Shown in pieces: positions 50,355-60,899 of a stretch of DNA of 64,000 nucleotides; position 1 is the first letter of the stretch; the number at the start of each line of letters is the position of its first letter. Source of the stretch: Arabidopsis thaliana (Eukaryota > Streptophyta > Magnoliopsida > Brassicales > Brassicaceae); the NCBI RefSeq assembly GCF_000001735.4, contig NC_003074.8, positions 2,232,101 through 2,296,100 of the forward strand. The letters run 5' to 3'. Made by a program: the position numbers and the translations under genes. Below the pieces are notes generated by a model. The model was not told the origin of the DNA, did not search any database, and was given only the letters and a program-made list of their open reading frames with translations.

Positions 50355-53300
50355 CTAGGTCGTCTTCTTTCTGGTTAGCCATGTCAAGTACTTTGCCTTC
50401 TCTTGTTTGTATCTCTTCCATTCTCGTACTGCTGCAAGGACAACGTGACCTACCACCGGCAGGAAAAACGGCTATCCAGGAAAGCAAACTCACATGAGAC
50501 TCAGAGAAAGAAGAAGATGCTAATAATAATAACAGTAGCAGAGAATGAATCTTACTGAGTACACTGCAAAGCAATGTTCATAAGAGAAGTAGCTGACGGA
50601 CATGATGGATGGATGGAAGAAGGCATTCTCGGCTAAAGACCTTGCTTCTCTTGATGAACCTATTATGGTACACAAAACCGCAATTTCTTGTTAGATTCAC
50701 CAACCCTAAGGTAGAACAGAGTATATTGAGTATAGGTCAAGCTTAACATACTGGCTGAAGAACTGTATCCTCCCAAAGAAGCATTAGACTGAGCCAACTT
50801 TGCTGCTTTCAGAGAATATTTCACCTGGTTTGGGGGAACACAATGGAATGATCAGAACAGTAAAAAGGTTCCCAGAAATGGATTCTAGTTGAGAAACATA
50901 CTTGTTCTCCAATTTCATCCTTGATAATCATCCTGGGGAGTGACCGAACCTGCAAGTGCCAAGTGATGAAAATTGGAATTGCTGATGCAGCAGAGCATGC
51001 TATAACTATACATGTGGAGTTAATGACACACCAATCTAGAGAGAGAACCGAGGGTTGTTGAACAAGAATGGAGATTGAAGCAAGTGTGCTTCCGTGACAA
51101 GACATCCAATTCCCTGCAAATGATACACCAGTAAAGACAACACCCATCAATATCCATTCCTCATTAGCATCCCTTGCTTTGCTTTGAAACCTTATTGATC
51201 CATAAGCTCACATCTATTTTAGGTTTTATCACATTCTTACCACTCTGTAAAGCCTCTTTCACTAGTTAAAATCTTGTAAGTGCCCAATCCAGTGGTATAT
51301 TTGGCTTCAGACTTAAAGCCAAATAGTTGTCGGAATTGTCCCAAGAAAATTTCGACTATTTGCTCGAGATCCTGTTTCAGAAAGTGCAAAATCAATGATG
51401 ATACTTCAGTGATCTTCCAAGGTTCTGCAGATACTCAATGAAAAAGTCAAAAGTGACTATGAAAAATGAAAAGTGAGTGTGAAAATATCAACCTATATAT
51501 AATTGGTGTGAAGCATAATATGACTATGAAAAGTGAACCGACCTGAAGCGATATCGTGTTCCTACTTGGGCTTTCAGAGTCCTTGTCACAATTTCCCGGG
51601 TTCCACACAATCACACCACCCCACATCTATAGAACAAAATGACAAGATGTCACTGACCAACATATTAGGAAAACGGAAGGACATATTGACGCAAGGAAAC
51701 TAACCGGAGATATGAAGCCATTTGTTTTAGATATCTCCACATTTGGCAACTGCAAAAGAAGAGGGCATTCTTTTCCGGATGGAATATATCTGACAAGATG
51801 AGGAAAGATCATAGAATTGAGATATTTCTGTGCAAACATTTCTGCTCAGTTTATTAGGAAACGGTATAATAGTCACAGCATCAAGTAGCATAATAAGCAA
51901 GGATGGGCAGAGTAAAATAATATACACCACAAATTGCAGTATTTTGGACCGTCCACTGGCTCCAGCAGAAGTATCCAAGTGCCATTCGTTCGAATTCACC
52001 TGGAAGAACCATTTAAGATGATCTTTTAAATAATCAGTTCTATCCAAATTAGTCTTGGAGATTGTGAGAAAACGGTACGTACAAAAAACGGAAGATCACT
52101 GGTCCTAAAGATGTAGCTCTGAAGTTTTTTATCCCAAGATGAAAACGAAGACTTCGGTGTATGATACAAAACCTAATGACAGAGAAAACATAAATCAGTA
52201 GCTCGAGAGAATAGCAGAGATGCCAAAGATTTGGATCCCGTGGTGAATGCTACCTGACTTTCAACAGTTATATTAGCTATAGGTGCTAAGGCCTTAGTCA
52301 CCGGAGCCAACAATGCCTCATCTATCCTCTGAAAGTCCCTGTCAACGTAGAGCACAAACAACTTAAAAGAAAAGTAAACACATATTTTCGAAAAATGCTT
52401 CAGGTGTATACATATACAAAAAAAAATGGTGAGAAAGCATAACACTTGGATCATTACCAATCGTAGACCCAATCACGTGGATTGGAATTTAAAAGACTGA
52501 ACGAAAGAACAATCTTCCCATCTGATCCCACAGGCATAAACTCTCCCTGAATTGAGTCTTCTTCTCTTCCACCATTCATAAACACCTGAACGAAAATCTC
52601 AGAAACTCTAGCCACAATGTCACCATACCTCTCTTCTAATCCATTGCCCACAATCCACGCATGCCTTCGCTTCCCCACCACAGCTTTTACCTCATCTCCA
52701 CCATTGGCATTCTCTTTATTCACCACGACAACACTGTACATTTTCCCACTGTTCTCAGAACAGCCACTAAACACATCATTCAGTGACTCATCCACTGTAT
52801 CATCCAATCCAACACTAAAACCATTTCTTTTGATCACTCCACAACGGTAAGAGCACGTGGTAGAACTATGCGCAAGTGTATCAGAGCACTGGTCTTCTCG
52901 GTTTTGAACGGTGACAGAGAGGGAAAAATCACAAGAACCACATTGTGAACTTTGATGAGTTAACTGATTTATACCATCTTGTATCTGAGATCGTAAGTTA
53001 TCCGGATCCGTCGATCGAAAACCGACGAAAACAGCGTGGAAATTGCAAGGGAAACGCAAAGGGGTCGACTCAAGTTGATCGGAGAGAGAATCGATGTCGT
53101 GGAACGGTAACGGAGAGCGATATATTTCCACTGACTTCCACAGAAATGGCACACCTGAAACCTCCGATACCGGAAAGGGATAAAGCAAAGGAAGCGAAAT
53201 CGAAAATTCGGAGCTCAAGGAATTAAGAAGACCAAAGAATAATACCTAAAAGGAATGAAAAGAGTACAGAGCTGGTGATGAAGAGACGCTTCAATCCAGG

Positions 53301-53375
53301 TTTGGTGGAACGCATAGTCTTCGGATCAAACTCCGGCGTGATTCCCGGATTCAGACGATCGGAGATTTCTTCCAT
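50355..53375 (-). CDS. GPI transamidase subunit PIG-S / Gpi17
   Basis: A multi-exon minus-strand gene. Exon 1 starts at 53375 with MEEISDRLNPGITPEFDPKT and includes the first membrane span (LKRLFITSSVLFSFLLG). It joins exon 2 after the acceptor TTTCAG at GVPFLWKSVEIYRSPLPF. That PFLWKSVEIYRSPLPFHDI motif, the VGKRRHAWIVGNGLEERY block and FSLLNSNPRDWVYDW are PIG-S hallmarks. The last exon begins PFFLPVVGHVVLAAVREWKR (second membrane span region) and ends WLTRKKTT at 50355. PIG-S is a non-catalytic ER subunit that helps GPI8/PIG-K attach GPI to proteins. I recall the locus as AT3G07180. Its partner subunit PIG-T lies about 20 kb away on the other strand. Confidence 0.93.
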
Positions 53376-53501
53376 CGGTGCTTTCCGAGAGTTGAAGATG
53401 CCACAAGTACACTTGCTCAGCTCTCTCTTGCGTCGATTTTGTCAGTTCCTACGATGTAAAATAAAGAGTCTTTTATATTAAGTAGGAACTGATGTTCAAT
53501 A

Positions 53502-53573
53502 GCCGTCTTAGCTCAGCGGTAGAGCGCGTGGCTTTTAACCACGTGGCCGTGGGTTCGATCCCCACAGACGGCG
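53502..53573 (+). tRNA. tRNA-Lys (TTT)
   Basis: A 72-base tRNA. The acceptor is GCCGTCT with AGACGGC and discriminator G. The D arm is GCTC..GAGC. The anticodon arm GTGG-CTTTTAA-CCAC has anticodon TTT, and the T arm is GTGGG TTCGATC CCCAC. There is no intron. It is followed by GTAAAAACTCTTTT, whose T-run can end pol III transcription. It sits 127 bases upstream of the PIG-S start codon. Confidence 0.97.
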
Positions 53574-53878
53574 TAAAAACTCTTTTAAGTTTTTTGGGTC
53601 CTCTGATGGTTCTTTATACAGCTATGGTCATATTAACAAAGCTTCTTCCTTGGTTACTACTATGTACTCTGAAAGGTTCATTGTTTAGATGGCTTCTTAC
53701 TGATGTTGTTAATTTACGTAACATTATAATATTTGGAAGACAGCATCAATGGGTAGGAACCAAGAGCGCAAAAAAAAAACGAGTACAAGAATTCCTTGGT
53801 TGCCACTTACCATTTCCGCATTCGTTCACAAAACACTCTAAAACTCTATCAAAGAGCTCTTAAGAATCTTAAATCACT

Positions 53879-55055
53879 TCAGGTTTTCTTGGTTCCAACC
53901 AAAATCTGGCTTTGGAGATTTTGGTTGTCTTCTAGCAATCTGTCATACTCCAACAATAGCTCTGAAGACTGCTTTTGGAGAGCTGTGACATGGGCTTCAG
54001 CTGTTTCGAGCTTCGTTTCTTTCTCTTTGGATTCCTTCTCTAGTTTCTTGAGATTCTCTGAAACACACGACAGTTTTTCTTTCAGCTGCTTAATTTCCTT
54101 GGATGTCTTCTCTTCTTTCTCCTTCAGTTCGATTCTCTCCTTCCTAAGTTCTTCTAGTTCTCCTTTCGATGACCCGACATTGCTTCTTAAAGTGATTAGC
54201 TTTTCGAGGTAATGATGTGTCCGGTCAATAATGAAGCCAAAAAAGAGCACAACACCTGCAAGAACATATGAGCTCAAAACGTGATTCCAATCATCACAAC
54301 AAATTTCACCACTCCTTCAAATCCTCCCAAATTTAGTGAACATAAGCAGTACCAAGCACAACTATGGAAGCAACGGAGTGGAAACAAACATAGAGATCCT
54401 CCTTGCCAAAGATATCTATATCACAAATCAGTTAAATACTGATGTAGGAAAGATACCTATAAAGTGTTCTTAGTTTTCCCACTCACTAAAATCACAGCAG
54501 TGAAAGCTTTTGTTTTGCTTATATAGATATCATCCTTCAGTTATATAACCCAGTAGATGTTGAATCAGCCTTGAAATTCAAGCCAAATCAGCAGACAAGA
54601 AAACATGAAAGATGGCTCTTTCACAAGCCATTGCTAATAACAACTAAGATAGGAGCAAGAGCTGAAGTACAGGGGAGGAAGATAACTAAATTTGCCCCAA
54701 ATTTCAATCTAAAACATATCAACACTGAGAAATGATTCAAAGTTCAAACAAAGGAAAAGAGAAACTGACCCATAAGAGAAGCCTCGAGCAAGTGTGTTCT
54801 CCAGAGGACTTGATCCATTGGAGACATTGTCCCAAGTTTGGCACCCTTGTTCTGGATCTTAATGATATTCATGAGATTCGACAGGAGGATCACAGACATG
54901 GTTCCAGCGATGGTTTTCAGAGTAGCAGGACGTTTCCCCAATTTAAGCTGGTCTAAGCTCTTCATTACAAGCTCCCTTAAAGGACCAATCTTTACCAGTA
55001 GTAAGAACGCAATCGCACCTTCTACGAACAGAACCAGGAATAGTAACTGAATCAT
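53879..55055 (-). CDS. BAP31-like ER membrane protein
   Basis: Two exons, 55055-54770 and 54255-53879, give 220 residues. There are three N-terminal membrane spans (LLFLVLFVEGAIAFLLLV, about 40-65 with TIAGTMSVILLSNLMNII, and VLAGVVLFFGFIIDRTHHYL). A long C-terminal coiled coil follows (EELRKERIELKEKEEKTSKE and onward), the BAP29/BAP31 architecture. In animals and yeast (Yet1-3) these proteins act in ER quality control and export of membrane proteins. The C-terminus VGTKKT has lysines at -2 and -3, close to but not a canonical KKxx retrieval signal. I recall the locus as AT3G07190. Confidence 0.93.
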
Positions 55056-56858
55056 GTCCGATTCCCCCTCTTCCCAGTTCCGACCAAAAGGTAAAGTTTG
55101 TACCTTTTAATCTAAATTCACTCGCACTGTAAGACCCCTAAACTCTCGTCCTCGATAACTTTACTGGGCATTAAACCTTTGGAGCTGATACCCAATTCAC
55201 AGATCGGGAAACGCTAAAACGAAAACAAAAATTGGGGGCTTTCTAAACTTCAGTAGCTAAATCGTTGGTACCACCATGAATTGGAGAACAAAAAGAACTT
55301 AAGAAATTGACGAAGACGATCGGTATCGCACACGGCAGGGCTAAGGATGTGGAGGAGGTCAGCAGCGAGTTCATAGAGTACGAACGAACGAAGTGTTATT
55401 TTGCTTAATCTTCAGAGAGGTCAAAACTGAGATAATTGTGGGTCTGTCACCAGTCAAAAAGTGGAATTGTACATGTTGTTGGTTGAGTAGAAAAGAAAAC
55501 ACTAATTGTGGGACCATTCATTTAAGCTTATAATTCTACATAAGTTTATTGATAATTATAATTCTTCACAAGTTCATAACCGCTTTTTATGGAACTTGAG
55601 TGGATATTATAGTTTGGGTTTTTGAGGGTACTATGTAAAACTTGTTTAATCAATGATTTTGCATATTTCGACGATGTTACGTACTAATAGAAATCGAGGT
55701 TTAGACTATGCGTGTAACCAAGAGCGACCGCGCCATCCCAATTTCTTCTACGAGCAACCTGCGTTTTTTAAATACCTAATTAATTACACTATTTTTCAAT
55801 ATCCGAAAACAAGTGGTTTTAATGTGATGGACCAATTGCTAAAGTCAAAGACTCAAAACATATTAAATTTGGTGCTTTTCTACAAGTTGGATTTATAGCC
55901 TGCCTTTAGAGATAATATATAGACAGTCGTTGAAGTCGTCGTCCCCTTAAGAAGTCAATTTCTCTTCTCATACATCCACGATCTGCTAATATCATTTGGT
56001 AGTTAATTGGATACTAATATAACAAAATAAAATTTACAGTTGTAATCATGTTGGCATTCACCAGCTAACCTTAGAGACGCCAAAATTAATTAATACGATA
56101 CTAGTTTGTTTTTTCTTATTTCTCTACGGTCTACATGCTAACAAAATACTAGTTTATATTTTAGAATGCCTCCGATAATCGTACTTATCAATGTGTATAA
56201 AGGAATTTGGAACTGCGTGGAGTTCTTTCATATCAAACTATGTCCCGAGAGACGTCATTTGCAAGTTTAACCTAAAGTGTCTAGTTCATCATACAAAAGA
56301 AAAAGGTGATATGAAGTGCAAGTTAATTCACCTGCCACTAAAAAAATATTTACTTGCAAATTGCAATTAGTACAATAAAAAATATGACTAATTGATTCAT
56401 CTGCCAGTTTTTTTAAAAAATGACCCTCCTTCATATCACTTGTCTTCTTTACTATCAATCATATATGCTGCTCTCTCTGATCGAAATGAATATTCAGAAA
56501 ACGAATTATTGTAACTTCATCCATAATAACATATTTGTAGGTAGAATATCTACATGAAAGGTAGTTAAACATGTGGTTCATCTGAAATCTCTCGATCTTG
56601 TTCGTATGCGTTTCTGGCACAAGTGGAAGCGCGTGGCTTTGAGACGCGGCCAAACCACGTCACGAGCCGTAAGGTGTTGAAGGAGTCAATGTAGACTATG
56701 AGAGAAGAAACGGAGACATTCAAACTTTACAGAGAGTAACACGAATCGTCAACGCCTTTATATATTACACACACATTTTATGTGTATCTCTGTGTTTCAG
56801 AATCAGACCTAAGCCATTGTTGAAGCCTTTCCTCATTTCTCCATTTAGATCAAGAAAT
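55056..56858. other. BAP31 leader/promoter and RIN4-like promoter
   Basis: 1.8 kb. To about 55,400 this is the BAP31-gene leader and promoter (minus strand). The remainder is AT-rich. A CCACGTCACG element (G-box-like core) near 56,655 lies about 200 bases before the RIN4-like start. Small open frames lack support. Confidence 0.5.
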
Positions 56859-58209
56859 ATGGCAGTAAGTTCGAAAACTCTTTTCTATCTAACAAAATTG
56901 TGTTATATCCCCCTCTCGTTTGTTATCATCTTAAATCTTGTTATCAAACCATGTTTTATGACGAAACCATCAGAGTGTTGGAATTTTAGCTTGTTGATCC
57001 GAATTTGTCTGTTCATTTCCCAATGATTGTTTAAATTGTTTGTTTGATCATATTAGAACAGAGATCTGAGTCTTTGTTTCATATCAGTTGACTTTCGTAT
57101 ATATTCTTCTTCTGAATTCAATCTGTTCCAGTATGTGTTGAGAAGCTAAAGATAGTTCTCATAGGTCTGATTAGGGTTCATATACATATCGCTTTCTTGC
57201 ATCTCAAGTTTGATATTGAAGTCATTAAAGCTCAAATCACTTTTGACCATTTTCTCAAAAACATTTTTTATTGTTGAATGATTGATTGCAGAACCGTCCA
57301 CACGTTCCGAAGTTTGGGGACTGGAACAACCAAGACCAACCATTCACGGTCGTCTTTGACAACGCAAGGACGAACAAACGACAAGACTTGTATGAATCTA
57401 TAGAGAAACCAGAGACCAAACCTCAAGAGCTAGCTCCTCCTCCTCCTCAGCCTGCTCGTAGAATTCAAAAACCGGAAGCACCAAAACCGGTTAAGCAAGA
57501 CACGCCGAGAGCACCTCCACCAACCGAAAAAAACAGAGTCAAAGCTCCACCGGCAGATCAACTCTACGGAGGCGGGGGCAGTGGAGGCGGAGGCAGGAGT
57601 GGAAGTGGAAGCGCAGGTGGTCTTTATGGAGGTTATGGAGGCGGATCAGTCGGGAACCAACGGCAGCCACCAGCTCCTCGTCCTACGCAGCCTAGACAAA
57701 ATCTCAGAGGCGGCAACAACGGAAGGGTATGAAAGACACAATATATAAATGAACTTGGATCTTTGTTTGCGATTTGCATTAACATGTTATTATGTGATTG
57801 AAGAGTCACATTATAATCTAAGATATATATATGATATGAATGAAAAAGTTTGCTTATAGTCATTATATGATCTGTAGGGAGGGACAACGATACCGCCATT
57901 CCCAGGATCAGTTGGTGCAGGGGGGGACATGAGTTACACACAAATTTTCGAGAAAGTCAAAGAAGAGAGAAACGAAGGTGTCATCAGACCCAACGGAGGA
58001 ACAGCCGGCAACACTCCTTCCCGCCCCATCAACAGTCAACATGATCAATCTACCAACCAAACCTCTTCCAAGGTAGTTTATTTATTAATATACAAATGTT
58101 TAATTACAAACACAACTACTTTGTCCATCGTTAGAATTTGTGTTTTGATGTGAATTGGGATGTGCAGGGCTGCTGCTTCTCATGGTGCCGCAGGGGAAGT
58201 AAATATTGA
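56859..58209 (+). CDS. RIN4-like NOI-domain protein
   Basis: Four exons, 56859-56864 (only ATG GCA), 57292-57726, 57878-58072 and 58168-58209, about 225 residues. The first NOI motif, VPKFGDWN..DQPFTVVFDN, is at residues 7-25 or so and includes VPKFGDW, the sequence type cut by the bacterial protease AvrRpt2 in RIN4. A Pro-rich and then Gly-rich linker (GGGGSGGGGRSGSGS) follows. The second NOI-like motif is SYTQIFEKVKEERNEG. The C-terminus GCCFSWCRRGSKY has a Cys-Cys pair, as palmitoylated in RIN4. Relatives regulate basal immunity at the plasma membrane. I recall this as AT3G07195. Partners are unknown from sequence. Confidence 0.93.
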
Positions 58210-59242
58210 AGACAATGTACATATTTATCCCTATTTCGATATATCTTTTTCTTTTGTAACAAAAAGGAGTGAAGTTTTTGCTGACAACGTTGGAGCTTCT
58301 ACAATTTTTTTTTAAATTATTTTAATTTGTTTCTCAAGTATGGATGGTGTAGTTTATTTGTGTTGTGTATTTGAATTTTGTAATGAAAAATTGTTTATTT
58401 CTGCTACCGACAAAACATTTTGCGTATGAAAATAAATGTGTTCATCTTAAGACAAAGCCCATGGGCCTTGGTCATATTTGGGAGGAGTAGTAACTAAACT
58501 AGTTTGAGTCGTGTGACCTTGGTCAAAGTAACCAACGAAGAAAACAAGAGTCTTTTGACGAAACGACGACTGTACCATGTGGCATGTAAATGAGTATGGA
58601 AAGTACAAGTGTAATGGACTAATCGTGGGATTGATACTTGATAGTGGATTCAACCACTCAAAAAGTGTAACGGAGTAAAAAAATCTCTCATATCCAAAGT
58701 AGTGTAATCCATTGTAACCAGGTTTCATCAGAAAGCCTTTGGATTGTAATAATCCTTTCGTGTCCTTTCGTTTCTCTCACTCCACTCTGCAATCTACTTC
58801 ATCGTCGACATCTTCTTGCGCATTTCAAAGGTACAAACTTTGAATCTCTGCCCTTGTTGGCTCTCTATGTCTGGATCTGTCGATTAAAGTTCTCTATTTT
58901 TTTCTCTCCTATTTGTTATTTCTACCTGGGTTTCCACTTCCACTGTTACTGGTGCTAGATCTTCCACAAAGAAGTAAACTTTACCGCCTTACTGGATTTT
59001 TCCAAGTTTGAATTATTATTATTTTTAGTTCCGTTAGGCTAATTTTGACAAAAATCTTGAATTTTTTTGCCTGAGTTCTTGTAATTCATGGGGATGTCTT
59101 CTGAAATGTGACAAAATCTTTGATTTTTTTGTTGAGAAGTTAATCTTTGTCCTTCTTTTTTTCCGAAGATGACCTAAACTTGAGAGTACTCTAATTCAGT
59201 AGTGACTTTGTGACTGTAAGGTTAGCTTAACTCTGTTGAAAG
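58210..59242. other. RIN4-like 3' UTR and RING-gene promoter/leader
   Basis: To about 58,430 this is 3' UTR. From about 58,740 the sequence looks like a TC-rich leader of the next gene, with a probable leader intron (donor near 58,829, acceptor before 59,243). No further coding gene is seen. Confidence 0.5.
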
Positions 59243-60123
59243 ATGGCTTCTCGGGTGGTGAGGACTAGTATGAGACTTCGAAGGAGGGATGGTGTGACTC
59301 AAAACGAACACCAGGGAGATCAACAAGTGGCTGACCAAGCTCCAACGGTGCCTCAGATTGTGGCTACTCCTCCTAGGATCAATGTGGTTGCTATTGAAGA
59401 TGATGATGATGTTGTTGAATCAACTGCTTCTGCTTTTGCTCAGGTCTGCTCTCTTCTTTTCCTTTGTTTTCCCCTTTTTTAATTTAAGTCATGGTTTTTA
59501 TGTACAAGTTTATAGATCTGTTTTCATTCTTATTCCAGGCTAAAAACAAATCGAGAAGTGCACGCAGAGGATCACAAGTAGTTGATGTGGAGTCAGGTGA
59601 ATTAACATCTTTTACTGTTCCTTTTTTGCATAGCTACCAGAATCTGAATGATGCACTTGTGGTGCAATATCATGTCTTATATAGTTGGGATTATACAGTT
59701 ACGTGTTTCTTTGTTCACTGTTGTTACTGTGATGGTATGTGTACAGCTGGTGCTAATAGATCCACAAGGCGTCGCTCTGATCAAACTAGTGTTGACTCAG
59801 TTGAGCTTAACAAGCCGGTAAGAGATGTGGGTGGGGTTTTCTTTTCTTTTCTTAAAGTTTTGCTGTTTGGAGTTTGGCTCACCAAGTTTCATTTTCTTGT
59901 TCAGAGAAAGTCCAAGGCTGTGGCTCCTCCTGTAGAGGAACCAAAATTTAGCTGTCCAATCTGTCTGTGTCCATTTACTCAGGAGGTTTCAACGAAATGT
60001 GGTCATATTTTCTGCAAAAAGTGCATAAAGAATGCGTTATCCCTCCAAGCTAAATGCCCGACATGTAGGAAAAAAATCACTGTTAAGGACCTTATCCGGG
60101 TCTTCCTTCCAACCACCAGATGA
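59243..60123 (+). CDS. RING protein of the RNF4-like type, probable E3 ligase
   Basis: Four exons, 59243-59443, 59539-59596, 59747-59817 and 59905-60123, give 182 residues. The N-terminal half is basic and disordered with a short acidic/hydrophobic stretch (INVVAIEDDDDVVE) and a second one (QVVDVESG). Both resemble SUMO-interacting motifs (hydrophobic core followed by acidic residues). The C-terminal RING has FSCPICLCPF, then KCGHIFCKKCIKNAL, then CPTCRKKI, a complete C3HC4 set. SIM-like sequences plus a C-terminal RING are the layout of SUMO-targeted ubiquitin ligases such as RNF4. The targeting role is inference. I recall the locus as AT3G07200. Confidence 0.9.
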
Positions 60124-60899
60124 ATGATACAGAAACATCACTAGTAGCCATGTAAGTCTAGCTAATGAGATTTGTTTTTTTCTGCTGAATTCTAAAAATT
60201 GCGCCGTTCAGATCCTTTTCTTTCTCTTCTCTTGCAGGGATAGTGGTCTAGCGATTCTACCTCCAACGATGAAGAAATGTTGTTCATTAGTTGTAGTTTG
60301 TTATGTCAATATTGTTCTGTTTTGTAAGAGAAATATCTAGGAATTATGGAAGACCTGATTTTCTAATGGATATCGTTCATTGGTGATCTTCATTATTTGA
60401 GTAGTTCCTTATTGCTTAGTGATTGTTGAGATATTTTAGGAGATATTGTTGAATCTTAAGAAAAAGCATTCTACATCATAACTCATAAGCCTCTGTATGC
60501 ATGTTCTCTCTCAAGTTCACTAGAAGGCAGTAATGGCATCTGCACATTTTTCTGTTGGTCCACAGTTACCTCTTATGAAAAGATTATTCTTTTGGTATCA
60601 TTCCCATGAAATCATTGCTGTGCAGATCAAAGAACACATCCAACAGTCATGGCCCAATCTATGTTCTGATAGCAAAAACGAAAATACTTTTTTACTTCCA
60701 GGAACTCAAAATCAATGATTGCTTTAAGGGCTTAAACCCGATCGATTCAAGATTCTATGTTTCCTATTTGTTGTTTTCTTCAATATGTCTGCACAAGAGT
60801 TAAAATAAAATTGGTTATACAAGAATGAGAGATATCGAAATCTAAACAAAGATGTCTCTCTTTCTATGAAGGTGGCTCTTTCTCCGGTCTGTATCGACC
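60124..60899. other. Convergent 3' regions
   Basis: Between two stop codons. The left part is RING-gene 3' UTR, possibly with a spliced 3' UTR (GTAAGTCTAGC at 60,151, acceptor TTGCAG near 60,238). The right part is 3' UTR of the minus-strand gene. No gene is seen. Confidence 0.5.

Noticed and set aside
53492..53863. Open frame of 123 codons on the plus strand
   Set aside because: Its first third is the tRNA-Lys gene read as protein; the rest lacks coding character and overlaps the BAP31 3' side.
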